Origin: Thalassobacillus sp043497085
GTDB taxonomy: Bacteria > Bacillota > Bacilli > Bacillales > Halobacillaceae
Assembly (NCBI GenBank): GCA_043497085.1
Contig: JBIEKI010000009.1
Direction: 5' to 3' (one strand)
DNA length: 64,000 nucleotides
Shown here one piece after another: positions 42,973-50,767 of this stretch. A program made the translations under genes and the position numbers. A model generated the notes under the pieces. The model searched no databases. It was given only the letters and a program-made list of their open reading frames with translations, and was not told the origin of the DNA. Positions within the stretch are counted from its first letter, which is position 1; the number at the start of each line of letters is the position of its first letter.

Positions 42973-43869
42973 TTAATCTTCATTTTGTTGTTCAGCTGCC
43001 AATGCGTCTGCTTTCGTTTCATGGACGGTACCAAATGGATGCTCCGGGGGTGCGTAGATGGTGTAAAGCTTAAGCGGCTCATTCCCTGTATTGGTCAGGT
43101 TATGCCATTTACCAGCAGGTACCATGATGGCATAGTCATCCTCTACGTTCGCTTCAAAATCCAACTGGTCCGCACTGTCTCCCATTTGAACCAGACCCTG
43201 CCCTTGCTCGATCCGTAAAAATTGATCCACGTCCGGATGGACTTCCAGACCGATGTCGTCTCCGACGCCGATGGTCATCAACGTCACCTGCAGGTTTTCG
43301 CCGGTCCATAAAGCTGTTCGGAACGTATTGTTCTGTAGCGTAGCTTCTTCGATATCCACTACAAACGGTTCGGTGCCATAATCTTTTAGCACAACTCTTG
43401 TTTCTTCGCTTAAGGCATGTAACTTTTCCGCATGCCTGGCATCATCATGACAGGCTCTCCAAAATATTTCAGAGAATGGGGAGTGCTGATGAGAGGCATA
43501 GCTTTGACGGTTGGTTTCATAACTTTGTGTTTCAGTCTGGCAGGCCTTTCGTAATCCTTCCTGATAGGAAGAAAACTGGATTTTTTCAATGTCACAGGCA
43601 GGCTGTCTACCGGTCAGCATGACATATAGGTCGGTCAGCTGTCTCCAATGGAACTTCTCCTCATCTGCAGCCTGAAGGATCACCTGCTGATGCTGCTGGT
43701 TTGGTGCATGGCTGGCTAATCGGCTGTATAGATCAACTGCTTCTGTTTTCTCTTTTATCGCGGCCAGTAACGTGTCAGGCACCTGTTGATTATTTCTCGT
43801 CATGAAGTTTTGAGACATCGGCGCGCTTTCGTAATAAGGATATTGGTATACAGGGGGAATTTGGTACAT
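42973..43869 (-). CDS. Ferritin-like/cupin fusion protein
   Basis: 298 residues in two parts. Residues about 25-150 form a ferritin-like four-helix domain: KEKTEAVDLYSRLA, ADEEKFHWRQL (E-x-x-H), QTETQSYETNR and CHDDARHAEKLHAL (D-x-x-H), i.e. both E/D-x-x-H pairs of a diiron site. Residues about 165-280 are a cupin with GDDIGLEVHPDVDQFLRIEQG and PAGKWHNLTNTG. The first 20 residues are Pro/Tyr-rich (YQIPPVYQYPYYES), as in some spore coat proteins. Coupling of a diiron-type and a mononuclear-metal domain suggests metal or oxidative-stress work, possibly in the spore, but no function is proven. AAAGGAA ribosome binding site. Confidence 0.75.
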   Translation of the reverse strand: MYQIPPVYQYPYYESAPMSQNFMTRNNQQVPDTLLAAIKEKTEAVDLYSRLASHAPNQQHQQVILQAADEEKFHWRQLTDLYVMLTGRQPACDIEKIQFSSYQEGLRKACQTETQSYETNRQSYASHQHSPFSEIFWRACHDDARHAEKLHALSEETRVVLKDYGTEPFVVDIEEATLQNNTFRTALWTGENLQVTLMTIGVGDDIGLEVHPDVDQFLRIEQGQGLVQMGDSADQLDFEANVEDDYAIMVPAGKWHNLTNTGNEPLKLYTIYAPPEHPFGTVHETKADALAAEQQNED

Positions 43870-44197
43870 ATCGCATCATTCCTTTCCGGGAATTCTAAAC
43901 ATATCCTATGCAAGGAACGAAAGGAAGGGGAATGAAACCTGGGCACAGCCTCTAAACAACACGTGAAAAATTGGAGTACCATCATAAATGACAGGGGAAA
44001 ATTTTCTAAGCCGGCCGCTTTTTTGTTATGATGGAAAGAGCAGGAATTTTTATAAAGGATGAAAAAAAGTAACTACTCTGAGCATCAAGTATCCTGCAGT
44101 TTGCCAATACATTATAGTAGCGATTACGTAAAGGTGTTTATTCGACTGATATCATTGGATGAAAATCATAAAAGATTTACGAAAGGGAGGGTGTACC
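43870..44197. other. Gene-free divergent region
   Basis: Promoter region between the ferritin-cupin gene and the DUF2200 gene. No repeat, RNA gene or supported frame seen. Confidence 0.4.
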
Positions 44198-44548
44198 ATG
44201 ACCAAACATAAGATCTATACCATGAGTTTCGCAAGTGTCTATCCCCATTATGTTACGAAGGCGGAGAAGAAAGGACGTTCAAAAGCAGAAGTCGATGAAA
44301 TCATCCGGTGGTTGACAGGATATAGCCAGGAAGAGTTAGACGCTCAACTGGAAAAGCAGACAAACTTTGAGGACTTCTTTGCGGAAGCTCCTCAACTGAA
44401 TCCATCACGGAATAGGATCAAAGGTGTGGTCTGCGGTGTCAGAGTGGAAGACATCGAAGAACCAACCATGCAGGAAATTCGCTACTTGGATAAGCTGATT
44501 GACGAGTTAGCGAAGGGAAAAGCGATGGAGAAGATTTTGCGGAAATAA
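44198..44548 (+). CDS. DUF2200 family protein
   Basis: 116 residues, soluble. KHKIYTMSFASVYPHYVTKAEKKGRSKAEVDEII is the highly conserved start of DUF2200 proteins, with WLTGYSQEELDAQLEKQTNFEDFF following. The fold and role are unknown; members occur as single genes in many bacteria. Start at the ATG 44198 (GAAAGGGAGGG before it), not the upstream ATG at 44159. A GTGCCTG-type repeat follows at 44631. Confidence 0.85.
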   Translation: MTKHKIYTMSFASVYPHYVTKAEKKGRSKAEVDEIIRWLTGYSQEELDAQLEKQTNFEDFFAEAPQLNPSRNRIKGVVCGVRVEDIEEPTMQEIRYLDKLIDELAKGKAMEKILRK

Positions 44549-44630
44549 CAATTAAACATCAATTTTCTATTCATATGGGCATCCATTTAGAAGTGGGTGC
44601 CTTTATTCTTCAGTAAATAGTACATAAATC

Positions 44631-44690
44631 AGAAAGTGCCTGCCCCCCGATGCGTTAATGCAATACTCTGGGGGGGCAGGCACTTTTTTT
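44631..44690 (+). repeat. GTGCCTG-type hairpin repeat, copy 6
   Basis: The most complete copy: AGAAAGTGCCTGCCCCCC, GATGCGTTAATGCAATACT, GGGGGGGCAGGCACTTTTTTT. Lies between the convergent DUF2200 and M24 genes and can end transcription of both. Confidence 0.85.
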
Positions 44691-44716
44691 GAGAATTTTC
44701 TAACCTGTTTTCAATT

Positions 44717-45931
44717 TTATTTTAATAGTTTGTGTTCAAATGGGAAGTCTGAGAAGTTCTCGACGCCATCCTCTGTTACAAGTAGCTGTTCTTCAAGTTT
44801 GACTCCTTCTTTTCCGCCGGGAGAGCCAATATAACTTTCTACAGAAAGGACCATGTTAGGCTGAATGATGCCATCATAGCCTTTTTCTTCAAAATCCTGA
44901 GGATAGACGATATAAGGATACTCTCCACTTAGCCCCGTGCCATGAGCGACAGTGAAATAGCGGTTTGGGAAGAATTCATCTGGAATCCGCCAGCTTTTCT
45001 CTGCATATTCACGGAAAGACATGCCTGGTTTCAAAAGATCAATATTGTATTGGATTTGTTCATAAGCGGTTTGATACAAGCATTTTTGTTCATCTGTCGG
45101 TTCGCCGTTTCCACAATAGAACGTGCGGCTGATATCTGTGAAGTATCCGAATGGACCATTCATATCTGTATCGAATGCAACCAATTCTCCCTCATTAATG
45201 ACTTTATCGCTGCATTCTTGGAACCATGGATTCGTCCGGTTACCGGAGCTGAGAAGTCTCGTTTCTACATAATCCCCACCTTGAGAAATGTTCACATGGT
45301 GAAGGTTGGACCACAATTCATTTTCTGTGATTCCGGGCTCTAATGCCTGCTGCATACGGATCATGCCTTCTTCCGCTGTTTTAACGGATATTTTCATGGC
45401 TTTGATTTCTTGATCGTTTTTAATGCTTCTCGCATGTTCAATAGGTTCTTGCCCGTCTACGACTTCGATGCCTTCTTTTGCAAGCTCGATGGCTCCGACA
45501 GATGGAACATAGTCAATGGCCAGCTTTTCATTTTCCCCTGCATGCGTGCGGAAAAGGTCGGCAATTTCTTTTGCCCATTCTCTGGCATTATCGTAAAGGT
45601 TCTCACCTGATGCTACATAAGAAAGCGTAATGGCTGGCCTTACCTCATCAATCGTTTCAATTCCTTCTGAAAGGTGCTCGCAGTTCGGAAAGTCAAATAA
45701 TGTAACCGGACCTTCTGTAGGGATAAAAGCATAGCGAGCAGGGTTTCTTAACATAAATACTTGCATGTTCCGGCTTCCCGTTGCATATCTCAAGTTTACG
45801 GGATCAAAGATGACAATGCCCCCATATCCAAGTTTCTTTAATTGTTCACGGACTCTACCTAAACGGTATTGTCTCATTTTAACAATATCAATTTGTGTCT
45901 TATCATGACGGATACTTGTTAATTTGCTCAT
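44717..45931 (-). CDS. M24 family metallohydrolase resembling DMSP lyase DddP
   Basis: 404 residues, pita-bread fold with a creatinase-like N-terminal domain. The C-terminal part has TRLLSSGNRTNPWFQECSD and FDTDMNGPFGYFTDISRTF. Metal-ligand candidates are the two Asp of FDTD, Asp of TDISR, His of VAHGTGL, Glu of VLSVES and Glu of GVKLEEQ; the spacings (2, 10, 64, 35, 15 residues) equal those I recall for DddP ligands 295, 297, 307, 371, 406 and 421. Tyr 5 residues before the His also matches (366), but Gly replaces the proposed base Asp377. So it may be a DddP relative with altered activity, or a peptidase. Start at ATG 45931 with CGGAGG; a GntR/UTRA gene lies upstream. Confidence 0.75.
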   Translation of the reverse strand: MSKLTSIRHDKTQIDIVKMRQYRLGRVREQLKKLGYGGIVIFDPVNLRYATGSRNMQVFMLRNPARYAFIPTEGPVTLFDFPNCEHLSEGIETIDEVRPAITLSYVASGENLYDNAREWAKEIADLFRTHAGENEKLAIDYVPSVGAIELAKEGIEVVDGQEPIEHARSIKNDQEIKAMKISVKTAEEGMIRMQQALEPGITENELWSNLHHVNISQGGDYVETRLLSSGNRTNPWFQECSDKVINEGELVAFDTDMNGPFGYFTDISRTFYCGNGEPTDEQKCLYQTAYEQIQYNIDLLKPGMSFREYAEKSWRIPDEFFPNRYFTVAHGTGLSGEYPYIVYPQDFEEKGYDGIIQPNMVLSVESYIGSPGGKEGVKLEEQLLVTEDGVENFSDFPFEHKLLK

Positions 45932-46021
45932 GTAATCCTCCGTTTCGGGTTTCTTCGATTGATTTACATCGCACATGTTACAACAAGGTTAAACATATTG
46001 CAATAAGTTTCTATTGGAAAT

Positions 46022-46729
46022 TCAGTCAATTTCGATCGTGTATTTAAAAGCTTTTGTCGTATATTTGGTAATACTGTATTCAATGGGTTTGGAGTCTATT
46101 CCCAGCGTGTTTCTTTCAATGGTAATTAAGGCTTCCCCAGTGGCGACACCTAGTAGATCAGCTTCATGCTGAGTAGCATTGCTCGCTGAGACATGTTCTC
46201 TTATATTCGTGTGATGTATCCTGTGCTTTCCCAGGGTTGGAAAAAAGTCAAATTCCTTATCAGCCACCTGTTCAACTACATTACCTATAGCCAGTGGAAG
46301 GTAAGATTGTTGAATGGCGATAGGTTTACCATCACCAATGCGCAGCCGCTCCATAAAGAAAATATCTTCTGTTTCTGTAAGCGAAAGCTGATATTTGGCA
46401 TGGTAGTGAGTTTGACTTTTTTCCATACGTAAAAGAGTAACGTCCATATTTGTACCTATCTCATGATGGATGATTCCAGGATTACTTAAACCTTCCTCTG
46501 GTATTTCCTTTACTTTTGTAGGAGCACCACGCCTCGTCTCCAGGGTGCCATTTTGGACAAGGTCACGGATAGCTTGTCTAATTGTTGTACGGCTGACATT
46601 GTATCGTTCGATCAGTTGACTTTCAGAAGGGATGGATTCTCCTGGCTTCCAGATTCCTTCTTTTATATTTGACACTAACTTGTTTTTAATTTGGATATAT
46701 AATGGTAATTTCTTTTGTTTTTTACTCAT
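46022..46729 (-). CDS. GntR family regulator, HutC/UTRA subfamily
   Basis: 235 residues. N-terminal winged helix: PLYIQIKNKLVSNIKEGIWKPG, SESQLIERYNVSRTTIRQAI and the wing GTLETRRGAPTKV. The C-terminal UTRA domain (about 95-232) includes HYHAKYQLSLTETEDIFFMERLR, GKPIAIQQSYLPL and a late ERNTLGIDSKPIEYSITKY, which binds a small effector. It precedes the M24 gene in the same direction by 90 bases, so I infer it controls that gene. AGAAGGAG ribosome binding site. Confidence 0.88.
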   Translation of the reverse strand: MSKKQKKLPLYIQIKNKLVSNIKEGIWKPGESIPSESQLIERYNVSRTTIRQAIRDLVQNGTLETRRGAPTKVKEIPEEGLSNPGIIHHEIGTNMDVTLLRMEKSQTHYHAKYQLSLTETEDIFFMERLRIGDGKPIAIQQSYLPLAIGNVVEQVADKEFDFFPTLGKHRIHHTNIREHVSASNATQHEADLLGVATGEALITIERNTLGIDSKPIEYSITKYTTKAFKYTIEID

Positions 46730-47042
46730 GATCTAAATCTCCTTCTACATGAATACTATTCCTTATTCTATAGAAGTTGGAACATCCTTACTAGCTTATT
46801 CCTTTTTAAACCTTTTTAATTGGCGGTTCTATCTATTTCCTTATCGATTCAGAAAGTGCCTGCTCCCACGATGCTTTAATGCAGTACTAGGGGGATCAGG
46901 CGCTTTTTTTGCTTAAGATTCGTTTTATACAAATTTGAAAAGAAAGGTTGGCAAGAAATGATGAGTTGTGTAAAATAAAACGCGTACATTAAAAGATGTT
47001 GATTAAATAATGTTCGTATTTTATGGTGGGAGGAGAAATAGG
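46730..47042. other. Gene-free divergent region with repeat copy 7
   Basis: Between the GntR/UTRA gene and the nucleosidase gene. It contains the hairpin repeat at 46850-46910; otherwise nothing supported. Confidence 0.4.
46850..46910 (+). repeat. GTGCCTG-type hairpin repeat, copy 7
   Basis: AGAAAGTGCCTGCTCCC, GATGCTTTAATGCAGTACT, GGGGGATCAGGCGCTTTTTTT. Unlike most copies it lies between two divergent starts rather than after a gene, so it is not simply a terminator of a flanking gene. Confidence 0.75.
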
Positions 47043-47852
47043 ATGAGTTTAAAACGAAGTATAAGTGGTTTAATTGGAGTAGTGATTTTAGTTTTCTTGC
47101 TTGCGGGTTGTGGAGACCAGCCCCAGGCTACAGGAGCGGCTGACAAAGAGGAAGAAAAAGTTATAGGAATCATAGGTCCAATGGAAGTGGAAATTGACAT
47201 TCTTCATTCTAATATGGAAGTGGAAGAGACAACTGAAAAAGGGAAATTAACCTTTTACGAAGGAACTTTAGAAGGCCAACCCATCGTCCTTGTTAAATCC
47301 GGAATAGGGAAAGTGAATGCAGCTTCCGCAGCTCAAATGCTCATCAGCGATTTTGATGCGGATGTATTGATTAACTCTGGCGTTGCAGGAGGGATACATC
47401 CTGATTTGGGTCTGGGAGACATTGTTATCTCTACGAAGACCGTGCATCATGACATGGACGAAACGGCTAAAGATTTCAAGCCAGGACAAATCCCATACAT
47501 GGACACAAGGTATTTTGAAGCGGATCAAGAACTAATTCAGCTAGCTAAGAAAGGTACGAAAGGTCTTCCTGATTACGTTGATGTATTCAAGGGACCGATT
47601 GCGACAGGAGACCAATTCATTGCAAGCAAAGAAAAAACGGACTGGATTTATAAAACGTTTGATGCGTATGTAGTGGAGATGGAAGGAGCGGCTGTTGGAC
47701 AAGTTGCCTACTTAAATGAAATCCCGTACGTAGTCATTCGCTCAGCTTCCGATGATGCAGGAGAAGAAGCTGCTGGAATTCAAGAAAACTTTGTAGAAGA
47801 AGCAGCGAAGAACTCCAGTCAAGTGATTGAAGAAATGTTAAAAAACATGTAG
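47043..47852 (+). CDS. Lipoprotein 5'-methylthioadenosine/SAH nucleosidase
   Basis: 269 residues. A lipoprotein signal (SLKRSISGLIGVVILVFLLAGC; lipobox LAGC) and a short linker precede a complete nucleoside phosphorylase-fold domain: VIGIIGPMEVEIDIL (N-terminal Glu), LINSGVAGGIHPDLGLGDIVIS, VVEMEGAAVGQVA (substrate Glu) and IRSASDDAGEEA (catalytic Asp). The usual MTA/SAH nucleosidase is cytoplasmic, so a surface-anchored form would process nucleosides outside the cell. Start at the ATG 47043 with GGGAGGAG; the open frame begins at 47010. Followed by repeat copy 8. Confidence 0.88.
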   Translation: MSLKRSISGLIGVVILVFLLAGCGDQPQATGAADKEEEKVIGIIGPMEVEIDILHSNMEVEETTEKGKLTFYEGTLEGQPIVLVKSGIGKVNAASAAQMLISDFDADVLINSGVAGGIHPDLGLGDIVISTKTVHHDMDETAKDFKPGQIPYMDTRYFEADQELIQLAKKGTKGLPDYVDVFKGPIATGDQFIASKEKTDWIYKTFDAYVVEMEGAAVGQVAYLNEIPYVVIRSASDDAGEEAAGIQENFVEEAAKNSSQVIEEMLKNM

Positions 47853-47860
47853 GAATGAAT

Positions 47861-47918
47861 GAAAGTGCCGGCCCCCACTACGCTAAAGCATTAGTATGGT
47901 GGGGGTCATTCATTTATT
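47861..47918 (+). repeat. GTGCCTG-type hairpin repeat, copy 8 (terminator)
   Basis: GAAAGTGCCGGCCCCCAC, GCTAAAGCATTAGTA, GTGGGGGTCATTCATTT. The right arm is degraded (GTCATTCATTT instead of GGCAGGCACTTTT). It starts 9 bases after the nucleosidase stop. Confidence 0.7.
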
Positions 47919-47992
47919 ACGAGAGAAATTCACTTCAGTTGAAACTTTGATGGATCCTAACCGTAAATACAGATGAGGAAAGGTGGGAAGTT

Positions 47993-48226
47993 ATGAAGAA
48001 GTATTTAATTTTTATAGGAAGCTTTTTATTACTTTACTTCGTTTATCAAATGGTATCAGGTCTCCTTTTAACTATGAATTATAATCCAGACATTTCTTTT
48101 ACGGGAGTTTTTTCACCTCAGGAAGTGAGTTTTGGAAATAGAAGCTTTCATTTGATAGTCATCGTATTAATCGCTAGCATTTCCTATTTCTTTTCACAAC
48201 ATAAAAGAGTTAGATCTGGTTCATAA
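47993..48226 (+). CDS. Hypothetical membrane protein, 77 aa
   Basis: Two membrane helices (YLIFIGSFLLLYFVYQMVSG and LIVIVLIASISYFFSQ) with a polar 25-residue segment between them and a basic C-terminus. AT-rich, no family recognised. AAAGGTGGG ribosome binding site. Followed 32 bases later by a lipoprotein gene, so probably co-transcribed. Confidence 0.6.
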   Translation: MKKYLIFIGSFLLLYFVYQMVSGLLLTMNYNPDISFTGVFSPQEVSFGNRSFHLIVIVLIASISYFFSQHKRVRSGS

Positions 48227-48258
48227 ATAGGGAGCGATTGTAATCGGGGAGAGAAAAA

Positions 48259-48813
48259 ATGAAGAAAATAACTTTCACATTAATACTATCGATAATTTTA
48301 ATTATATCTGCTTGTAAGGATATAGATCAGGAAAAGGAAAGTCAGACAGCTGAAACAGGAACCAATACACAGAATGCTGAAGTCCCACCACAAACTGAAA
48401 AACAGAATGAGGAAGAGGATGCGGAATTTCACACAGAAATTCCTTCTATAAAGAAAATAAGTTCGAATGGTCCAGATATAATTTTAGACAATAGTTATCA
48501 AGAAGTATGCTGGGGTGATTGTGATGATAATAGTACCTATCATTACCCTGATATTCACTCTGGTGAGGTAGAAGTCGGTGACAGAATTTTAATTGACTGG
48601 AGAACCATGAAACCAATTCCATCGGAAGTTAACTTCATTTATGTAAACAGTTCAGGAGAGGAAATCAGTAAAGAAAATATAAACCCTGGTAGTTCTACGT
48701 TAAACATACAAGTTGGCGAAGAAGAAATCGGAAAACAATTTGCGGTTCAATTCTTATGGGAAGATGGAGAAAAACTACAAGGTCATAGTGTGTTAAATTA
48801 CAAGCTAAAATGA
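48259..48813 (+). CDS. Hypothetical lipoprotein, 184 aa
   Basis: A signal peptide with lipobox (ITFTLILSIILIISAC; Cys at residue 19) is followed by a low-complexity acidic linker rich in Glu, Thr and Gln (about residues 25-60) and a small beta-rich domain (VGDRILIDWRTMKPIPSEVN, IGKQFAVQFLWEDGEKLQGH). A C-x-x-x-C pair (EVCWGDCDD) could form a disulfide. No known domain. GGGGAGAG before the ATG. It stands in an AT-rich accessory stretch. Confidence 0.65.
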   Translation: MKKITFTLILSIILIISACKDIDQEKESQTAETGTNTQNAEVPPQTEKQNEEEDAEFHTEIPSIKKISSNGPDIILDNSYQEVCWGDCDDNSTYHYPDIHSGEVEVGDRILIDWRTMKPIPSEVNFIYVNSSGEEISKENINPGSSTLNIQVGEEEIGKQFAVQFLWEDGEKLQGHSVLNYKLK

Positions 48814-48897
48814 AATTGATCATACATAAAAAAGGCAGTATTGTGATTGCTTAAAAAAAAGACAAGATTCAAAATTGAAACTATGGGAGAAGATATT

Positions 48898-49116
48898 GTG
48901 AAGGAAAAGCTATCGTACGAGGTCTACATAGAATTATTTCTTATTACCATACTATTCGGTGGTATTGGAATTCTTTTATTTTTAGTGACAAATAACTTTG
49001 TAATAATTTTCGTCTCATTAATTTCAGGAGTTTTAATAGATATGTTGAAATTCGCAGCTAAGATTTACTCTTTGCAGCTTAGTAAAGAGGATAGTAATAA
49101 AAAAGGGATAAATTAA
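48898..49116 (+). CDS. Hypothetical membrane protein, about 73 aa
   Basis: Two adjacent membrane helices (VYIELFLITILFGGIGILLFLVT and FVIIFVSLISGVLIDMLKFAA). The frame is open from TTG 48847; GGGAG before the GTG at 48898 makes that the better start. No family recognised. Behind the lipoprotein gene in the same direction; terminated by the hairpin at 49161-49192. Confidence 0.5.
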   Translation: MKEKLSYEVYIELFLITILFGGIGILLFLVTNNFVIIFVSLISGVLIDMLKFAAKIYSLQLSKEDSNKKGIN

Positions 49117-49160
49117 GGGTTATCCTATTGTCGGGCTACAAGGCAGGTTAACTTAATACA

Positions 49161-49192
49161 AAAGCACACATTCGTTTATAATGTGTGCTTTC
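49161..49192. terminator. Bidirectional terminator
   Basis: AAAGCACACATT / AATGTGTGCTTT stem between convergent genes, with A and T tracts on both sides. Confidence 0.8.
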
Positions 49193-49199
49193 CTTGTTT

Positions 49200-50153
49200 T
49201 CATATATCCTTACGGGTAGTGATAAATAATAGAAACTGCGTGATGATCGCTAAGATAGGCAATTCTAATAATGGACCAATCACTAAAACCAGGGCAATTA
49301 AAGGCTGGTCTGGAAATGCGGTCATAGCAATAGCTAGAGCGATTGGAGAATTTCTGGCTAACGTAGTTAAGCTCAAACTTGCTCTGTCGGAGTTCGGGAA
49401 CCTCATAAGCCGCCCAACCTTTTGACTGACAAATAAATTAACGATAAAGAATAAAAGAATAGGGATAGTTATTTTCCACATTAAATCTAAATTATCAAGC
49501 AATAATTGTCCTTGAGAAGCGAACATAGCAACGATTGCAAGGCTTAGGAAGATAATGGGGTATACGCTAAGTTTAGATAGGAAATTTTCTCTTGCTTGTT
49601 GCTTGTTTCTAAGAAGCCATTTGGTAAGAAGGGCCAATACCAAAGGAATGAACAAAACCGTTAGTATACTTTCTACCAGGAAACGTAGTTCTATAACGCC
49701 AGTTTTTCCACCAAAAATTAAAAGATATATAGGAAGTAATAGGACCTGCAGGATTAAATTCAAAGGCAAAATAGCGGTTGAAAGCGCAACATTCCCTTTG
49801 GCTATTCCTGTGAAAATTAAGTACCAATCCGTACATGGCGTAACCATTAACATAATAAATCCAATGTATAATGCCGTATTATCTCCTAGAAAAAACATCG
49901 CTAACAGCCAGGCGAAAAGGGGTGTCCAGACAAAATTAATGAGGACGGAAGTGGATGTGAATGTAATGTTTCTAAAGGATTTTTTTATTTCTTCCATAGG
50001 TACTTGTAAGAAAGTAATATATAGCATAGCCACTAATAAAGGGACAATAAAACTGTCCGCATTAGTGCTTATTAATGCCACTTGCCCAATCCCTAAACCG
50101 ATAACAACTGCAGAAAATATAATAAGTGTATATAATTTTTCGAATAAGTTCAT
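49200..50153 (-). CDS. ACR3/SBF (bile acid:sodium symporter) family transporter
   Basis: 317 residues with ten membrane helices. NFVWTPLFAWLLAMFFLGD, VTPCTDWYLIFTGIAKGNVALSTAILPLNL and LTTLARNSPIALAIAMTAFPDQPL are typical of the ArsB/ACR3 'arsenic resistance protein' branch of the bile-acid symporter superfamily; the Cys in TPCTDW corresponds to the conserved membrane Cys of ACR3. Arsenite efflux is possible but not proven, and no arsC or arsR-type arsenic gene is adjacent. It is divergent from cadC. Ribosome binding site weak (AGGTTG). Confidence 0.7.
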   Translation of the reverse strand: MNLFEKLYTLIIFSAVVIGLGIGQVALISTNADSFIVPLLVAMLYITFLQVPMEEIKKSFRNITFTSTSVLINFVWTPLFAWLLAMFFLGDNTALYIGFIMLMVTPCTDWYLIFTGIAKGNVALSTAILPLNLILQVLLLPIYLLIFGGKTGVIELRFLVESILTVLFIPLVLALLTKWLLRNKQQARENFLSKLSVYPIIFLSLAIVAMFASQGQLLLDNLDLMWKITIPILLFFIVNLFVSQKVGRLMRFPNSDRASLSLTTLARNSPIALAIAMTAFPDQPLIALVLVIGPLLELPILAIITQFLLFITTRKDI

Positions 50154-50241
50154 TGCGGGTCACAACCTGTAAAAGTAAATAGGAATGCACAACTAACATT
50201 ATCATAATTAATGTGATTTTACTTATTAGTGCAACTTTTAG

Positions 50242-50270
50242 AAAGAGACTTCTGTGGTGAAGTCTCTTTT
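50242..50270. terminator. Terminator-like hairpin in the transporter/cadC intergenic region
   Basis: AAAGAGACTTC / GAAGTCTCTTT stem and a T tract, between two divergent starts. It cannot terminate a flanking gene on the + strand unless there is a transcript from within the region; it may belong to an unseen antisense RNA or be a relic. Confidence 0.5.
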
Positions 50271-50349
50271 AATATTCAAATAATAATTTGAATATTTGGT
50301 TGACACTTACGTTACAGAAACATACACTATAAACAAATATTCAAATAAT
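50271..50349 (+). promoter_or_regulatory. CadC promoter and operators
   Basis: A perfect 11-base inverted repeat AATATTCAAAT-AATA-ATTTGAATATT (50271-50296) sits directly before TTGACA (50300-50305), 17 bases, TACACT (50323-50328). A half copy AATATTCAAATAAT lies at 50336-50349 past the -10. This resembles the cad operator of staphylococcal plasmid pI258. Confidence 0.75.
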
Positions 50350-50371
50350 CGTTAGAATGAAGGTGAAACCA

Positions 50372-50743
50372 ATGAGTGAAGAGGTAGTTAAAAAAACTCC
50401 TAAAGATACTTGTGATACGTTTTGTTATGATGAAGAACTTGTTCAACGAGTCCAGCCGGAAATCGAAAAGGTGGAAGGTGTGGAGTTGATTTTTAAAGCT
50501 CTATCGGATGCAACGCGTATGAAAATTGCGTATGCCTTAACACTGGAGAAGGAACTGTGTGTCTGTGATGTGGCGAATATCATAGGCTCAACGACGGCCA
50601 CGGCGTCACATCATTTAAGGTTATTGCGCAACATGAAGTTAGCTAAATACCGCAAAGAAGGAAAGCTTGTATTTTATTCCTTAGCGGATGATCACGTTCA
50701 TCAGTTAGTTTCAATTGCTTTAGCACACGCCAAAGAAGATTGA
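50372..50743 (+). CDS. cadC: ArsR/SmtB family metal regulator CadC
   Basis: 123 residues. Helix-turn-helix at ELCVCDVANIIGSTTATASHHLRLLRNMKL. The metal-sensing thiolates of CadC are visible: DTCDTFCYD near the N-terminus and ELCVC in the alpha-3 helix, giving four Cys; the C-terminal DDHVHQLVSIALAH holds the D-x-H..H set of the alpha-5 Zn site. It would leave the operator when Cd, Pb or Zn bind. Start at the ATG 50372 with GAAGGTGA before it. cadA follows after 24 bases. Confidence 0.93.
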   Translation: MSEEVVKKTPKDTCDTFCYDEELVQRVQPEIEKVEGVELIFKALSDATRMKIAYALTLEKELCVCDVANIIGSTTATASHHLRLLRNMKLAKYRKEGKLVFYSLADDHVHQLVSIALAHAKED

Positions 50744-50767
50744 CTGGAATAAATAGGGGGCACACCA

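Noticed and set aside
49555..50172. 205-codon plus-strand frame opposite the ACR3/SBF transporter
   Set aside because: Antisense shadow; the minus strand encodes a clear ten-helix transporter and the plus frame lacks a ribosome binding site.
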